Assembly: GCA_963723965.1 (NCBI GenBank)
Contig: CAVRSV010000010.1
Span: 181,131 to 245,130 of the forward strand
Length of the DNA: 64,000 nucleotides
Origin: JARRKC01 sp963723965
Lineage (GTDB): Bacteria > Acidobacteriota > UBA6911 > RPQK01 > JAPXNP01
Direction: 5' to 3'
Shown: positions 53,301 to 61,066 of the stretch, one piece after another
Numbering within the stretch: position 1 is the first letter of the stretch
Layout of the letters: each line of letters opens with the position of its first letter
Notes under the pieces: generated by a model
Told to the model about the DNA's origin: nothing
Database searches by the model: none
What the model saw: the letters and a program-made list of their open reading frames with translations, nothing else
Program-made: the position numbers and the translations under genes

Positions 53301-54338
53301 GACTACGGGAATTTCAGCGCTAGCGGCGGGATCTTCCTGGAGGGACTCACCCCCGTGCGATGGCAGGTGAATGTGACGGCCAACAGCCTGAACATCCCCT
53401 ATCCGGCAGGTTTCACCACCATACTCGACGCCGATGTCGATTTCGCCAAGGCCGAAAAGGGCGAACTTCTTTCGGGCGCGGTCTACATCCGCTCGGCCGA
53501 GTTCGACAAAAACATCGCGCTGCCGGATCTGATCCTGCAGTTGGGCAAACCTTCGACGCTGAAGCCCGGCTCCGCCACGCAAAAAAGCCCCTCTCTGGAC
53601 CTCACGGTCGAGGCCTATCGCAGTCTCCGGATCAACAATAACCTGGCCGATATCGTGGCGAGCGGCGACTTTTCGGTGGTGGGGACGCTTGACGACCCCA
53701 TCATTCTTGGGAGCCTGACCATCGACGACGGCGCCCTCAAGCTGGAGGGGAACGACTACGAGATCACGCGGGGAACAGTCAATTTCGACAACCCGAGAAA
53801 GACCAACCCCTATTTCAACTTCGAAGCGGAGACCCAGGTTCGCGAGTACGAGATCTTCATTCTGATTCGGGGCCCTCTGGATCGGCTCCAGATGACCTTC
53901 CGGTCGGAGCCCCCGCTCTCCACGGCAAACATCGTCTCGTTGCTGGCAGCAGGGCAAACCGAACAGGAGATCCTGGGGACGGACACGGGAGCGCGGACCA
54001 GTTCGGGAACCCTCGCCGCATTTGGGGCCGGAACGCTGTTGACGAAGACCCTCGGTGCCTCGGTCGAAAACCAGGCCAGTAGACTGTTCGGCATCGATCG
54101 TTTCTCGATCGATCCTTTCGTCGACGATAGCCAGTCACGGGATCCCGGAGCCCGAATCACGCTCGGCAAGCAAATCACGAAGGAGTTGGGCGTTTCCTAC
54201 ATCTCGAGCCTGGCGAACAGCTTTCAGGAGCAGACCGTGGTGATCGAGTACAAGCTCACCGACTGGTTAACCGTGGTTGGCACGAGTGATACGACTGGGG
54301 TCGTCGGCATCGACTTCAAGTTGAGAAAGAGGTTTTAG
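50385..54338 (+). CDS. tamB: TamB-like inner-membrane-anchored translocation/lipid-transport protein
   Basis: Very long (1317 aa) AsmA/TamB-superfamily protein. An N-terminal helix (KLSCLIILTVFLATLLGLGLFL) anchors it in the inner membrane; the rest is repetitive beta-strand sequence expected to form a hydrophobic groove across the periplasm. The C-terminal DUF490 domain is clear: LDLTVEAYRSLRINNNLADIVASGDFSVVGTLDDPIILGSLTIDDGALKLEGNDYEITRGTVNF and RSEPPLSTANIVSLLAAGQT, ending in a barrel-like strand. It is directly followed by bamA, five bases away. Likely role is phospholipid transport or outer-membrane protein insertion together with BamA. Confidence 0.9.
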   Translation: MSRSVKLSCLIILTVFLATLLGLGLFLSSDRFDGWARTRLTTFLEDRFQLEVHFGRMKIRLWRGLIELEDLQLADRQFPASEPAIAVRQATINVSLVDYLRNDLPLDEVALDGLRLRLRRDPNGRLNLANMFSSGRPSAPSATGGGGFSPLKVKITSIHLRDAKVWYEDRLVEFNTDSEAFRLNLTYDPAVPAYNGAIQLHGLHLEVDGFPIPMTDFESRLQVESDGIRFHSIRTSSDAVTSQMAGAITSFSPFEFSFDVSLDVALPKLQRPDLSRIFDRGEVDLRGRVQGGGGQVTFDGDARSEALEIKGLILESVASRVHVDEEGARAQSMTFRVLGGTGRADSQLWWSETRRSSADVTGNGMELRQALSVFGVTGLPLDGTNALSAHLTWPGVNLTEFAGPGELSGAGRLAGNFGDEEASIPYSAKASLLFGENRIRFSEGSIQAAETHASCEGHVTFDGETALTAEVKSSSSQEVWTIGRLFGLIPESFVSEYSIAVGGSFDGRVALQRPAGEGIRLQGWGETASLLFRGKPEGRLSSGFRVDPTEVEVSDLELVRDSSQLKANLMISREPLALRSLRLDAREMPLADLARLGLVDPSLELSGRGSVQADLQFGPNWIDTAGTASVQLSNAGLYGETVRSATAQVLVHGATIRVQALRAELWAGQITGGASYNLESAAFEANLEGEGLALGQSPLAQKAPELGGTVSFSLEGSGTPQAPHLTLDVQSPEIRFGSESLASFTLKATSRDREVTFSGSAGYLDRPLQVDGSVQVVAPYPFEVRARITDLDLTPFLKEFTSFQLTDFSGSVGASVEVSGDLSDLPAVQAKGTLPSLEVSVGTYGVHLAHPLKFSYQHELLTLDQTSLAGPDTDLSIGGTANFKDSQLSGKVSGGVNLRLVNAFLSQGEVQGELQLETSIAGPFDGPRLVGTASLSSFFLSIPDLPVNIEDGRGTLKFTSNQVSIDSFSGRTDYGNFSASGGIFLEGLTPVRWQVNVTANSLNIPYPAGFTTILDADVDFAKAEKGELLSGAVYIRSAEFDKNIALPDLILQLGKPSTLKPGSATQKSPSLDLTVEAYRSLRINNNLADIVASGDFSVVGTLDDPIILGSLTIDDGALKLEGNDYEITRGTVNFDNPRKTNPYFNFEAETQVREYEIFILIRGPLDRLQMTFRSEPPLSTANIVSLLAAGQTEQEILGTDTGARTSSGTLAAFGAGTLLTKTLGASVENQASRLFGIDRFSIDPFVDDSQSRDPGARITLGKQITKELGVSYISSLANSFQEQTVVIEYKLTDWLTVVGTSDTTGVVGIDFKLRKRF

Positions 54339-54342
54339 CCAA

Positions 54343-57294
54343 GTGAGTCGAGCGGTTGGCTCAGCAAGAAATCGACTCAGCCGATGCTTCCGGAGCGTAT
54401 TCCGTGCAGTAGCGGGACTCGCTGTGGCGACCGTCGTCGCCGGATCCGGTTCGCTCGCGGGGCAGGGGCTTGTGGGACAGAACTTCAACGGAAGAACGAT
54501 TCGGCACATCTCCTTTGAATCGGACGGCCCGATCCGCAGAATCGATCGGAGCGACCTCGAGAAGCTCGTCGTTCTCCAGGAAGGCCAGGTGTTCACCGAC
54601 TCGAAAGCTCGCAGCACGGTGACTCAGCTGCTGGCGACCGATCTCTTCTGGGACGCCCACATCCAGGTCGAACCGATCGACGAGCACACGATCGATGTCC
54701 AGATCGTGCTGATTCGACTCTACGAAGTCTCCCGGCTCCGTTTCGAGGGTGATGTCCGCCTCGCCAGCCGTGAGCTACTGCGCGAGCTGGAGTTCCGTGA
54801 GGGGGAACCCTATTCCGACGACGCTCTCGAGCTGTCGCTCACACGGCTCAAGGATACCTATCGGCGCCACGGCTTCTATCGGCCGCAGATCAAGCCGAAC
54901 TTCGAGCTGGACGACCGCGGACGCCCGCAGGTGGCCATCTCCTTTTCCATTGAAGCCGGGGTGCAGGCGCGCGTCGCCTCGCTGACCCTCGATGTCGGGC
55001 AGCCGGCTCCCTCGATCCCACTTCGCTCGCTGATCCAGACCGGGCCGGGGCGGCCCTTTTCGCAAGTCCAGCTGGATTCGGACCTGGAATCGATCCGACG
55101 GCATCTCGCCCTGGGCGGCTACTTCCATCCGGAAGTCTATGTGAGAGGCGGCGTCCAGTACGATGAGCAGGACAACTCGGTGGCGCTGGACATTCGCGTG
55201 GTCCCCCGAGAGCACACAGAAATCCAGTGGGTCGGACCGCAACCGAAGGAATCCGAACTGCGGGAACTGCCGCTGTACGCCAAGTCGGGTCCGCAGAGGC
55301 TGCTGCTCGAGGAGACGGTCTCGGCCTTAACCGAGCGTCTTCAGAAGGAGGGTTACTTCCGGGCCGCTGTATCCTTCGAGATCGTCGGCCTCCACTTCCC
55401 TCCGAGCCATGTCACGATCCAGGTGGAGCCGGGACACAAGTACGACCTTTCGGAGATTCGATTCGAAGGAAACCAGGCCGCCTCGAGCGAAGTCCTGGAG
55501 AAGGCCCTCGCGTCCAGGAAGGCGGGTCTGCTCTCGCGCGGAACACTCACCGCGACGACAATCCAGAACGATACGGACAACCTGCAGAGTCTGTTCCAGC
55601 AGCGGGGCTACCTCGACGTGACTGTGAAGCACCGCTTCGAGGCTTCTGACGGGAACCTGACGCTGGTGTACGAAATCCAGGAGGGCCCCGAGTATCGCGT
55701 CGGGACGATCTCGCTCAGCGGCGATGCGCATCTGCCGAGAGAACTCCTGCTGCAGGGAACGTCGCTTCGCGAGGGAGGGGTATTCTCCCCCTACCTTCTG
55801 GCCTCAGATCGCTCCCAGATCATGGCCGCCTACGAGACCCGCGGCTATCGATCGGTCCAGGTGGAGCCGGCCATCGAGCACCTGGCGGGGCATGTCGTCG
55901 ACATACAGTACACAGTCACGGAAGGTCCCCAGATCTTCACCAAGTATGTGCTGGTCGCCGGCAACGAGCTCACCCGCCGCAAGCTGATCGACAAGCAGAT
56001 CCTGATCGAGCCCGGACAGCCTCTCTCCTACGAGCGGCTCCTCCAGTCGGAAACGAATCTCTACAATCTGGCCGTCTTCAACCGGGTTCGGGTCAAGGAA
56101 CTGCCGGTCTACGACGCCAAGGAAGAAAGATCAGCCCTCGTCTCGGTCGAAGAGGCCAAGAAGTATTCGCTGATCTATGGAATCGGCTACAGCCACTCGT
56201 TCGGCAGCACCGCTTCGGAAGGACTGCGCGGCACGGTCGGCATCACTGATACCAACTTCCAAGGCATGGCCAGGGTGCTCGCCTTGAGTGTTCGAGCCGG
56301 TAGGCGCCGACAATGGGGAAACCTCACCTACACTCTGCCCCGGTTGCTCGGCAAGGACACTCCCACGGCGCTTTCGCTCTCCGTCGACAACGAGAAGAGG
56401 ATCGAGAACAACGACACGACTCAGGTGATCATTCGGGGACGGCCCTATGATTCCTTCCGGGCCATCGCTTCCTTCCAGGCGGAGCGCGCCCTCAGTCGCC
56501 GGGAATCCATGTTCCTTCGCTACAACTTCGAACGCGTCAAACTGAGGCTGCCCCAGGACCCTGCCATACCGCCGGAGTTCTTTCGCGACGACACTAATCT
56601 GCGGCTCTCGAAAGTGGCCCTCTCCTATCTGAACGACTCGCGGAACGAGGCGCAAAACCCGACCGAGGGCTTCTTCCTCAACGGAGAAGCCAGTCTGGCC
56701 CCCCGGCTGCTGGGTTCGGAACGCCAGTTCGTGAAGGTCTTCACCCAGGGCCGCTACTACTTTCCCCTCTACACCGACCTGACGCTGGTCACCGCTCTGC
56801 GACTGGGGATCATTAAGCCCTTTGGAGCCCCACCTCCGAACGACCAGTCCGCCGTGCCGATCAGCGAGCGCTTCTTCGCCGGGGGACCGAGCACCCTGCG
56901 CGGTCTTCCCATCGACCAGGCCGGCCCCCTGCTCATAGGCGACGACGGCAACCCCGTACTCGTCGGACCCGACGGAAATAAGGTCCCGGTCCCCGTGGGC
57001 GGCAACGCCTTGATCGTCGGCAACGTCGAGCTCCGTTTCCCGATTTTCAGCATCCTCGGAGGTGCCCTTTTCTACGATACGGGCAATGTCTTCAAGGACA
57101 TCGGCTCGATTCCCTCGAGCCGGTTCGAAAACGACTTCGGATTCGGTCTTGCAGTGAGAACGCCGGTGGGACCCGTGCGAATCGATTTCGCGTACAACCC
57201 TGCGCCGCCGGAATTCAAGCCTGCGCCGCCAGACTTTGAGGGATACAAATTCAAGAGATGGAATATCCACATCAGCATCGGAAATCCCTTCTGA
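54343..57294 (+). CDS. bamA: BamA/Omp85-family outer membrane assembly factor with about seven POTRA domains
   Basis: Outer-membrane insertase of 983 residues. After a signal peptide (about 1-40) I count seven POTRA-like units at roughly 51-126, 127-206, 208-290, 291-364, 365-449, 450-528 and 529-607, then a 16-strand barrel starting near KKYSLIYGIGYSHSFG. The barrel contains the conserved RG motif (GGPSTLRGL), AFNPTEGFF-like QNPTEGFFLNGEAS, and a C-terminal strand ending in Phe (IHISIGNPF). GTG 54343 is used. E. coli BamA has five POTRAs. The gene is embedded in tamB-bamA-surA-like. Confidence 0.93.
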   Translation: MSRAVGSARNRLSRCFRSVFRAVAGLAVATVVAGSGSLAGQGLVGQNFNGRTIRHISFESDGPIRRIDRSDLEKLVVLQEGQVFTDSKARSTVTQLLATDLFWDAHIQVEPIDEHTIDVQIVLIRLYEVSRLRFEGDVRLASRELLRELEFREGEPYSDDALELSLTRLKDTYRRHGFYRPQIKPNFELDDRGRPQVAISFSIEAGVQARVASLTLDVGQPAPSIPLRSLIQTGPGRPFSQVQLDSDLESIRRHLALGGYFHPEVYVRGGVQYDEQDNSVALDIRVVPREHTEIQWVGPQPKESELRELPLYAKSGPQRLLLEETVSALTERLQKEGYFRAAVSFEIVGLHFPPSHVTIQVEPGHKYDLSEIRFEGNQAASSEVLEKALASRKAGLLSRGTLTATTIQNDTDNLQSLFQQRGYLDVTVKHRFEASDGNLTLVYEIQEGPEYRVGTISLSGDAHLPRELLLQGTSLREGGVFSPYLLASDRSQIMAAYETRGYRSVQVEPAIEHLAGHVVDIQYTVTEGPQIFTKYVLVAGNELTRRKLIDKQILIEPGQPLSYERLLQSETNLYNLAVFNRVRVKELPVYDAKEERSALVSVEEAKKYSLIYGIGYSHSFGSTASEGLRGTVGITDTNFQGMARVLALSVRAGRRRQWGNLTYTLPRLLGKDTPTALSLSVDNEKRIENNDTTQVIIRGRPYDSFRAIASFQAERALSRRESMFLRYNFERVKLRLPQDPAIPPEFFRDDTNLRLSKVALSYLNDSRNEAQNPTEGFFLNGEASLAPRLLGSERQFVKVFTQGRYYFPLYTDLTLVTALRLGIIKPFGAPPPNDQSAVPISERFFAGGPSTLRGLPIDQAGPLLIGDDGNPVLVGPDGNKVPVPVGGNALIVGNVELRFPIFSILGGALFYDTGNVFKDIGSIPSSRFENDFGFGLAVRTPVGPVRIDFAYNPAPPEFKPAPPDFEGYKFKRWNIHISIGNPF

Positions 57295-58016
57295 CTCTGA
57301 TCGGCCTGTTGGCCATACTGGCCCCGGCGGCAAAATGGGAGACCGTCGATCGAGTCGTCGCTGAGGTGGGCGACCAGGTGATCACATTGACGGATCTGCG
57401 CTGGCAGATCGATCTCCACGACTATGGGAAACCCGCGACAGAGGAAGAGCAGCACAGCCTCTACCGGGAGGTCCTCGACCAGCTGATCAATCAGAGCCTC
57501 ATCGTGCGGGACATCTCGAAGACGCCCTTCATCGACGTCTCCGAGACCGAACTGAACCGCTTCGTCGAGAGTTACGAGCGGCGCTTCGCCTCGAGGGAGG
57601 ACCTGGAACGGAGACTGCGTGAAATGGGGATGCAGGAGCAGGATCTTCGCCAGATCCTCCGGCGGCAGTTGGCCGTGAACAAGTTCATCGAGCTGCGCTT
57701 TGAACCTTTCGTGATCATCCTTCCGGACGACATCCAGGCGTACTATCGCGACGAATATGTTCCCGAACTGGAGAAGAAGGGGTTGCCGGTGCCCGACCTA
57801 TCCGTTGTCCGGGAGACCATCCGTCAGATCCTGACCGTGCGTCGGACCACGGATCAATTGGAGGAGTGGCTCCAGACGGCTCGCTCCCGTACCCAGATAC
57901 GGGAGTCTCTCTTTCCGGTACCCCTCGATATGCCGAATCTCCCGAGGCAGTTCCGCGATCAGATCCACACGATCCCGGACCCGTTCAGTAAAAAGCCCTC
58001 CTCGAATCCACGATGA
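57258..58016 (+). CDS. SurA N-terminal-like periplasmic chaperone without PPIase domain
   Basis: A 252-residue exported protein. The signal (LLTLIGLLAILAPAA) is followed by the SurA-N pattern VDRVVAEVGDQVITLTDLRWQI and LYREVLDQLINQSLIVRD, a helical core with YERRFASREDLERRLREMG, and IILPDDIQAYYRDEYVPEL, which resembles the C-terminal chaperone helix. No parvulin domain is present. It overlaps the bamA end by 37 bases, so it is coupled to it; escort of unfolded outer-membrane proteins to BAM is the likely role. Confidence 0.85.
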   Translation: MEYPHQHRKSLLTLIGLLAILAPAAKWETVDRVVAEVGDQVITLTDLRWQIDLHDYGKPATEEEQHSLYREVLDQLINQSLIVRDISKTPFIDVSETELNRFVESYERRFASREDLERRLREMGMQEQDLRQILRRQLAVNKFIELRFEPFVIILPDDIQAYYRDEYVPELEKKGLPVPDLSVVRETIRQILTVRRTTDQLEEWLQTARSRTQIRESLFPVPLDMPNLPRQFRDQIHTIPDPFSKKPSSNPR

Positions 58017-58437
58017 CGGTCACCGGCCCGTCGTTGACACTGCTCACCTTCATCATGGCCTGGAACTGCCCGGTCCGGACCGGAACATCCTCCTTCTCGA
58101 GTGCGTCCGCCAGCTGAAGGTACAGGGCCTGGGCGAGCTCGGGCGCAGCCGAGCGGGTAAAGCTGGGCCGATTTCCCTTTCGGCAGTCGCCGAAGAGGGT
58201 GAACTGCGAGACCAGCAGGATTCCACCCCCAACGTCCCGGACCGACAGGTTCATCCTGCCCTCCGAGTCCCCAAAGATACGCAGGTTGAGCAGCTTCTTC
58301 TTCGTGAATTCCAGATCCTCGGGGCCGTCGTCCGCCTGGACCGCCACCAGGACCAGCAGCCCGTTCCCGATCGCACCGACCTGGACCCCGTCTACCGTCA
58401 CGGAAGCGGACTCGACTCGTTGTACCACGGCTCGCAT
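57985..58437 (-). CDS. dtd: D-aminoacyl-tRNA deacylase
   Basis: Removes D-amino acids (and Gly mischarged on tRNA-Ala) from tRNA. The 150-residue protein has MRAVVQRVESASVTVDGVQVG, the active-site SQFTLFGDCRKGNRPSFTRSA and the Gly-cisPro motif in VNDGPVTVIVDS. It converges on and overlaps the SurA-like gene by 32 bases at their 3' ends. Confidence 0.96.
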   Translation of the reverse strand: MRAVVQRVESASVTVDGVQVGAIGNGLLVLVAVQADDGPEDLEFTKKKLLNLRIFGDSEGRMNLSVRDVGGGILLVSQFTLFGDCRKGNRPSFTRSAAPELAQALYLQLADALEKEDVPVRTGQFQAMMKVSSVNDGPVTVIVDSRRAFY

Positions 58438-58569
58438 GACTTCCCTCCCCAGCCCGTTCCGCCCCCGCGTGAATGGTCCCCCGCCGGCAGGAATGCTCCC
58501 CTACCGGAAAGGGCCGGGTTCTTCCCCGGGCCGAATGCCGGTCCGCAACAACGGCCCGCCGTCCGGAGA

Positions 58570-58839
58570 CTAGTGGACGTGGGGATCCAGGTCCTCACCC
58601 CAGCGCTCCCGGATGATCCGCTCGAAGCGCGGCAGGAGCACCAGGTCGAAGGTGTCCGCCCGCCCTGGAAATACTTCGACGACGCGCTCCCGAAAGTCGT
58701 ACACCAGCTTTCGCGCGCCCTCCAGCGTGAGCCGACGATCCTGGTACAAAACGGCCCTCAGAAAATCCCCCTGGATTCGCAACCACCGCAGCCTGTGATT
58801 CTCTTCCTCGATCTCTTCGGGCGTCGGATCAAGGCTCAT
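58570..58839 (-). CDS. Hypothetical protein divergent from lexA
   Basis: An 89-residue acidic/basic helical protein (EEIEEENHRLRWLRIQGDFLRAVLYQDRRLTLEGARKLVYDFRERVVEVFPG...). I recognise no family and no signal or membrane segment. It starts ten bases from the first TTCAC repeat of the lexA control region, with AAGGTG upstream of the ATG. Its divergent position suggests shared control with lexA, possibly as an SOS gene. Confidence 0.65.
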   Translation of the reverse strand: MSLDPTPEEIEEENHRLRWLRIQGDFLRAVLYQDRRLTLEGARKLVYDFRERVVEVFPGRADTFDLVLLPRFERIIRERWGEDLDPHVH

Positions 58840-58848
58840 GCCGCCATC

Positions 58849-58901
58849 TTCACCTTATCTTCACTTTTTTCCTTGACATTCACCTTTTATTCACCCACAA
58901 T
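58849..58901 (+). promoter_or_regulatory. lexA promoter with paired 11-bp direct repeats (candidate SOS operator)
   Basis: A -35 TTGACA (58873-58878), a 17-base spacer and CACAAT (58896-58901) form a good promoter 27 bases before the lexA ATG. TTCAC occurs at 58849, 58860, 58879 and 58890: two pairs with 11-base spacing, 30 bases apart. The second pair exactly fills the promoter spacer; the first lies at the start of the divergent gene. The layout suits autorepression by LexA, whose sites are direct repeats in some phyla. Confidence 0.65.
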
Positions 58902-58928
58902 TCGGGAAACAGTCGACTGGAATTCATT

Positions 58929-59528
58929 ATGCCACTGACCCAAAGACAGCAAGAGATTCTGAAGTTCATCGAGTCGTACCTGGAAACGCGGGGCTACTCT
59001 CCCAGCATGGAGGAGATCGCAGACCATTTCGGGATCGCCTCCCTCAACGCGATTCACAAGCACCTGCGCGTGCTCCAGGAACGGGGATTCATCCGTCGCC
59101 TGAGCAACCGGGCCCGCTCCATTCAGGTGGTGCACGAGGATCTTGGGGAGACCCACGCCATCCCCCTCCTGGGCCGGATCGCCGCCGGCTTGCCCATTGA
59201 GGCGATCGCCACGCACGAGGAGATCCAGGTCCCGCAGAGCCTTCTGACCCGGGGTCAGAACTATGTCCTTCAGGTGGAAGGCGACTCGATGATCGATGAG
59301 CATATCCAGGACGGCGATCTGATCGTCGTCGAACAGCGCGAGAGCGCGCGCGACGGGGAGACCATCGTGGCCCTCATCGACGGCGAGCGCGCCACCCTCA
59401 AGAAAGTCTTTCGGGAGGGTTCCCGGGTCCGTCTTCAGCCGGCCAACCCGACGCTCGAACCGATCCTCGTCCCAGCAGACCGTCTTCAGATACAGGGCGT
59501 TGTCGTGGGACTGATCCGCAAGTACTGA
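58929..59528 (+). CDS. lexA: LexA repressor
   Basis: SOS-response repressor, 199 residues. Residues 1-65 form the winged helix (LTQRQQEILKFIESYLETRGYSPSMEEIADHFG, then NAIHKHLRVLQERGFI). The autocleavage site is Ala86-Gly87 in LGRIAAGLP; the catalytic dyad is S120 (VEGDSMIDEHI) and K158 (ATLKKVF). The control region upstream carries paired direct repeats. A 54-codon gene follows 16 bases downstream. Confidence 0.97.
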   Translation: MPLTQRQQEILKFIESYLETRGYSPSMEEIADHFGIASLNAIHKHLRVLQERGFIRRLSNRARSIQVVHEDLGETHAIPLLGRIAAGLPIEAIATHEEIQVPQSLLTRGQNYVLQVEGDSMIDEHIQDGDLIVVEQRESARDGETIVALIDGERATLKKVFREGSRVRLQPANPTLEPILVPADRLQIQGVVVGLIRKY

Positions 59529-59543
59529 AAGGAGCAGCAACTC

Positions 59544-59708
59544 ATGCGTTATCAGATTCGTGTGGCAGGCAAAGTGTTCGAAGGTGATGATCCCCGAAGT
59601 CTGCTCCGACGTGCCGTCGAGGCCAAGCGTCGGTCCACTCGCTTTGCGCCGCTGCCGCCCAACCGGCCGGTGAACGCCCATCCCGAAGTATCGGGCGCTG
59701 CCAACTGA
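59544..59708 (+). CDS. Small basic protein encoded behind lexA
   Basis: A 54-residue open frame, MRYQIRVAGKVFEGDD then PRSLLRRAVEAKRRSTRFAPL, ending at TGA 59708. GAAAGGAG precedes the ATG at a good distance and the gene lies 16 bases after lexA, so it is probably in the same SOS-controlled transcript. The codon choice fits its neighbours. No family recognised. Confidence 0.6.
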   Translation: MRYQIRVAGKVFEGDDPRSLLRRAVEAKRRSTRFAPLPPNRPVNAHPEVSGAAN

Positions 59709-59865
59709 GGGAATCTCTCTGGAGGCCCTGCTCCCGGCCCGCGAGAAACCGCACGGCCTCAGGTCACGCTGAAGGGCAGTTCGCCTTGCGGAGCGGAGGG
59801 CGTTCCGGCAGCACAGCCTGTGTGCAAAGTGCAGGGGGCACAGGGCAGCCAATCGGTTGGCCCGG

Positions 59866-59899
59866 TTTTCCACGGCCTTTTCCACAACTTTAGTGGAAA
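59866..59899. other. Cluster of TTTTCCAC motifs forming a hairpin; rest of gap empty
   Basis: Within the 283-base gap 59709-59991, TTTTCCAC occurs at 59866 and TTTTCCACA at 59878, and an inverted copy (GTGGAAA) at 59893-59899. TTTTCCACA is one step from the DnaA box TTATCCACA. The second and third copies form a 7-bp stem with a 7-base loop. Nothing else is recognised in the gap. Confidence 0.4.
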
Positions 59900-59991
59900 G
59901 CTCCGAGGGCGGCACCGAGCGTCCGGCCTGTCGCCGGTGCCGCCCCTGATTGCGTCGCGACTCGGCCGATGGCCGTAGCTCAGGATCCGAC

Positions 59992-60798
59992 TCAGAGACG
60001 GTCCGCGTCTTTTCGGTCCGCCGTTCCCAGGACCGCCTGCAGCTTCAGAGTCTGATCGCCGCGTGCGACTTCCAGGTCGATCTTTCCGGACGAGAGCTCA
60101 CGGACCAGTTCGCCCACGCTGTCGACGGCCGTCCCGTTGACCGAGAGGATGACGTCTCCGGCCTTCAGCCCCGCCGCAGCAGCAGGCGTTCCGTCCTGCA
60201 CCTCGAGCACGAGGACGCCCTTCTTTCCGGGGATTCCCAGGAACTGGGCCATCTGATCGGTCAGTTCGGTTCCCTGGATTCCCAGCATCGGCTGCTTTCG
60301 GCGGACGAAGATGCCCTGGTTGCCCAGATCGCCGAAATCCGGATGCACTTCCGGGATCCGGAAGGTGAATGCGTTGCCCCGTTCCTTCCCCTGCCAGGGC
60401 GATTCCCGCGTCTCGATGGTGGCCTGGAGGCTGACCGAGGAGCCCGCCCTCCAGACCTTGAGCTCCAAGTCGCGACCGGCCGGGGTCTCCGAGATGAGCC
60501 GGCGAAACTGCATGACGCTGAGGACGGGGATCCCCGCGTATTCGTAGATGACATCACCGGGCTCGAGGCCGGCACTCGCGGCCGGGGAATCCGGTGTGAC
60601 CTGATCGACATAGACTCCCTCCTCTCGAGGGAGGTTCAGACGGCCGACGTCGGTGGCCGTGACATCTTTGACGACCACCCCAAGATAGGTCTGCGAAGGC
60701 CCGACGATTCGAACCTCACCGACCTGGGCCGGTGAAGCCGTCAGGGCAGTTGTCGACAGGGCCAAAGGAAGCAGCAGGTTCAGCAGGTTTCTGTTCAT
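59992..60798 (-). CDS. Secreted protein with two PDZ domains
   Basis: A 268-residue periplasmic protein. The signal is LLNLLLPLALSTTALTASPAQ. PDZ 1 spans about 35-130 (YLGVVVKDVTATDV, GVYVDQVTPDSPAASAGLEPGDVIYEYAG), PDZ 2 about 170-260 (MLGIQGTELTDQMAQFLGIPGKKGVLVLEVQDGTPAAAAGLKAGDVILSVNG). There is no protease triad before them, so it is not a DegP-type protease; it may be a scaffold or regulator. A candidate ECF-type promoter lies upstream, and the neighbouring divergent gene is an ECF sigma factor. Confidence 0.88.
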   Translation of the reverse strand: MNRNLLNLLLPLALSTTALTASPAQVGEVRIVGPSQTYLGVVVKDVTATDVGRLNLPREEGVYVDQVTPDSPAASAGLEPGDVIYEYAGIPVLSVMQFRRLISETPAGRDLELKVWRAGSSVSLQATIETRESPWQGKERGNAFTFRIPEVHPDFGDLGNQGIFVRRKQPMLGIQGTELTDQMAQFLGIPGKKGVLVLEVQDGTPAAAAGLKAGDVILSVNGTAVDSVGELVRELSSGKIDLEVARGDQTLKLQAVLGTADRKDADRL

Positions 60799-60820
60799 CC
60801 GTGGTTCTCCTTCTGTCCTA

Positions 60821-60848
60821 TTACACGTCGCGGGACCCGGCTCGTTCC
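60821..60848 (-). promoter_or_regulatory. Candidate ECF-sigma-type promoter of the PDZ gene
   Basis: On the minus strand GGAACGA (60848-60842) is followed by 15 bases and GTGTAA (60826-60821), close to the sigma-E pattern GGAACTT-N15/16-GTCTAA. It lies 22 bases before the PDZ gene start. Confidence 0.4.
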
Positions 60849-61066
60849 AGCCGGGCTCTCGTCCGCACGCGGTCGTTTTGCTATTCTTGGATGCGGAGTG
60901 GAGGAGTCTCCGGGCTGGTCGCCGCCTCGGCGGTGATTCGAGCCTTGAAGTGGCGGAGACTCACGGGTTTGAAGGGATCGTTTCGGCGGTCCGGAGAAGA
61001 CCCGCTGGGAGAGCGTCGAAAAGCCAGGGAGTCTGCAACTTTTGGTCGGAGTTTCAATCCAACTAG

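Noticed and set aside
52602..53957. Minus-strand open frame of 451 codons
   Set aside because: Antisense to the TamB-like gene, no ribosome site or domain signature.
58887..59915. Minus-strand open frame of 342 codons opposite lexA
   Set aside because: Antisense to lexA and the 54-codon gene; no domain or ribosome site.
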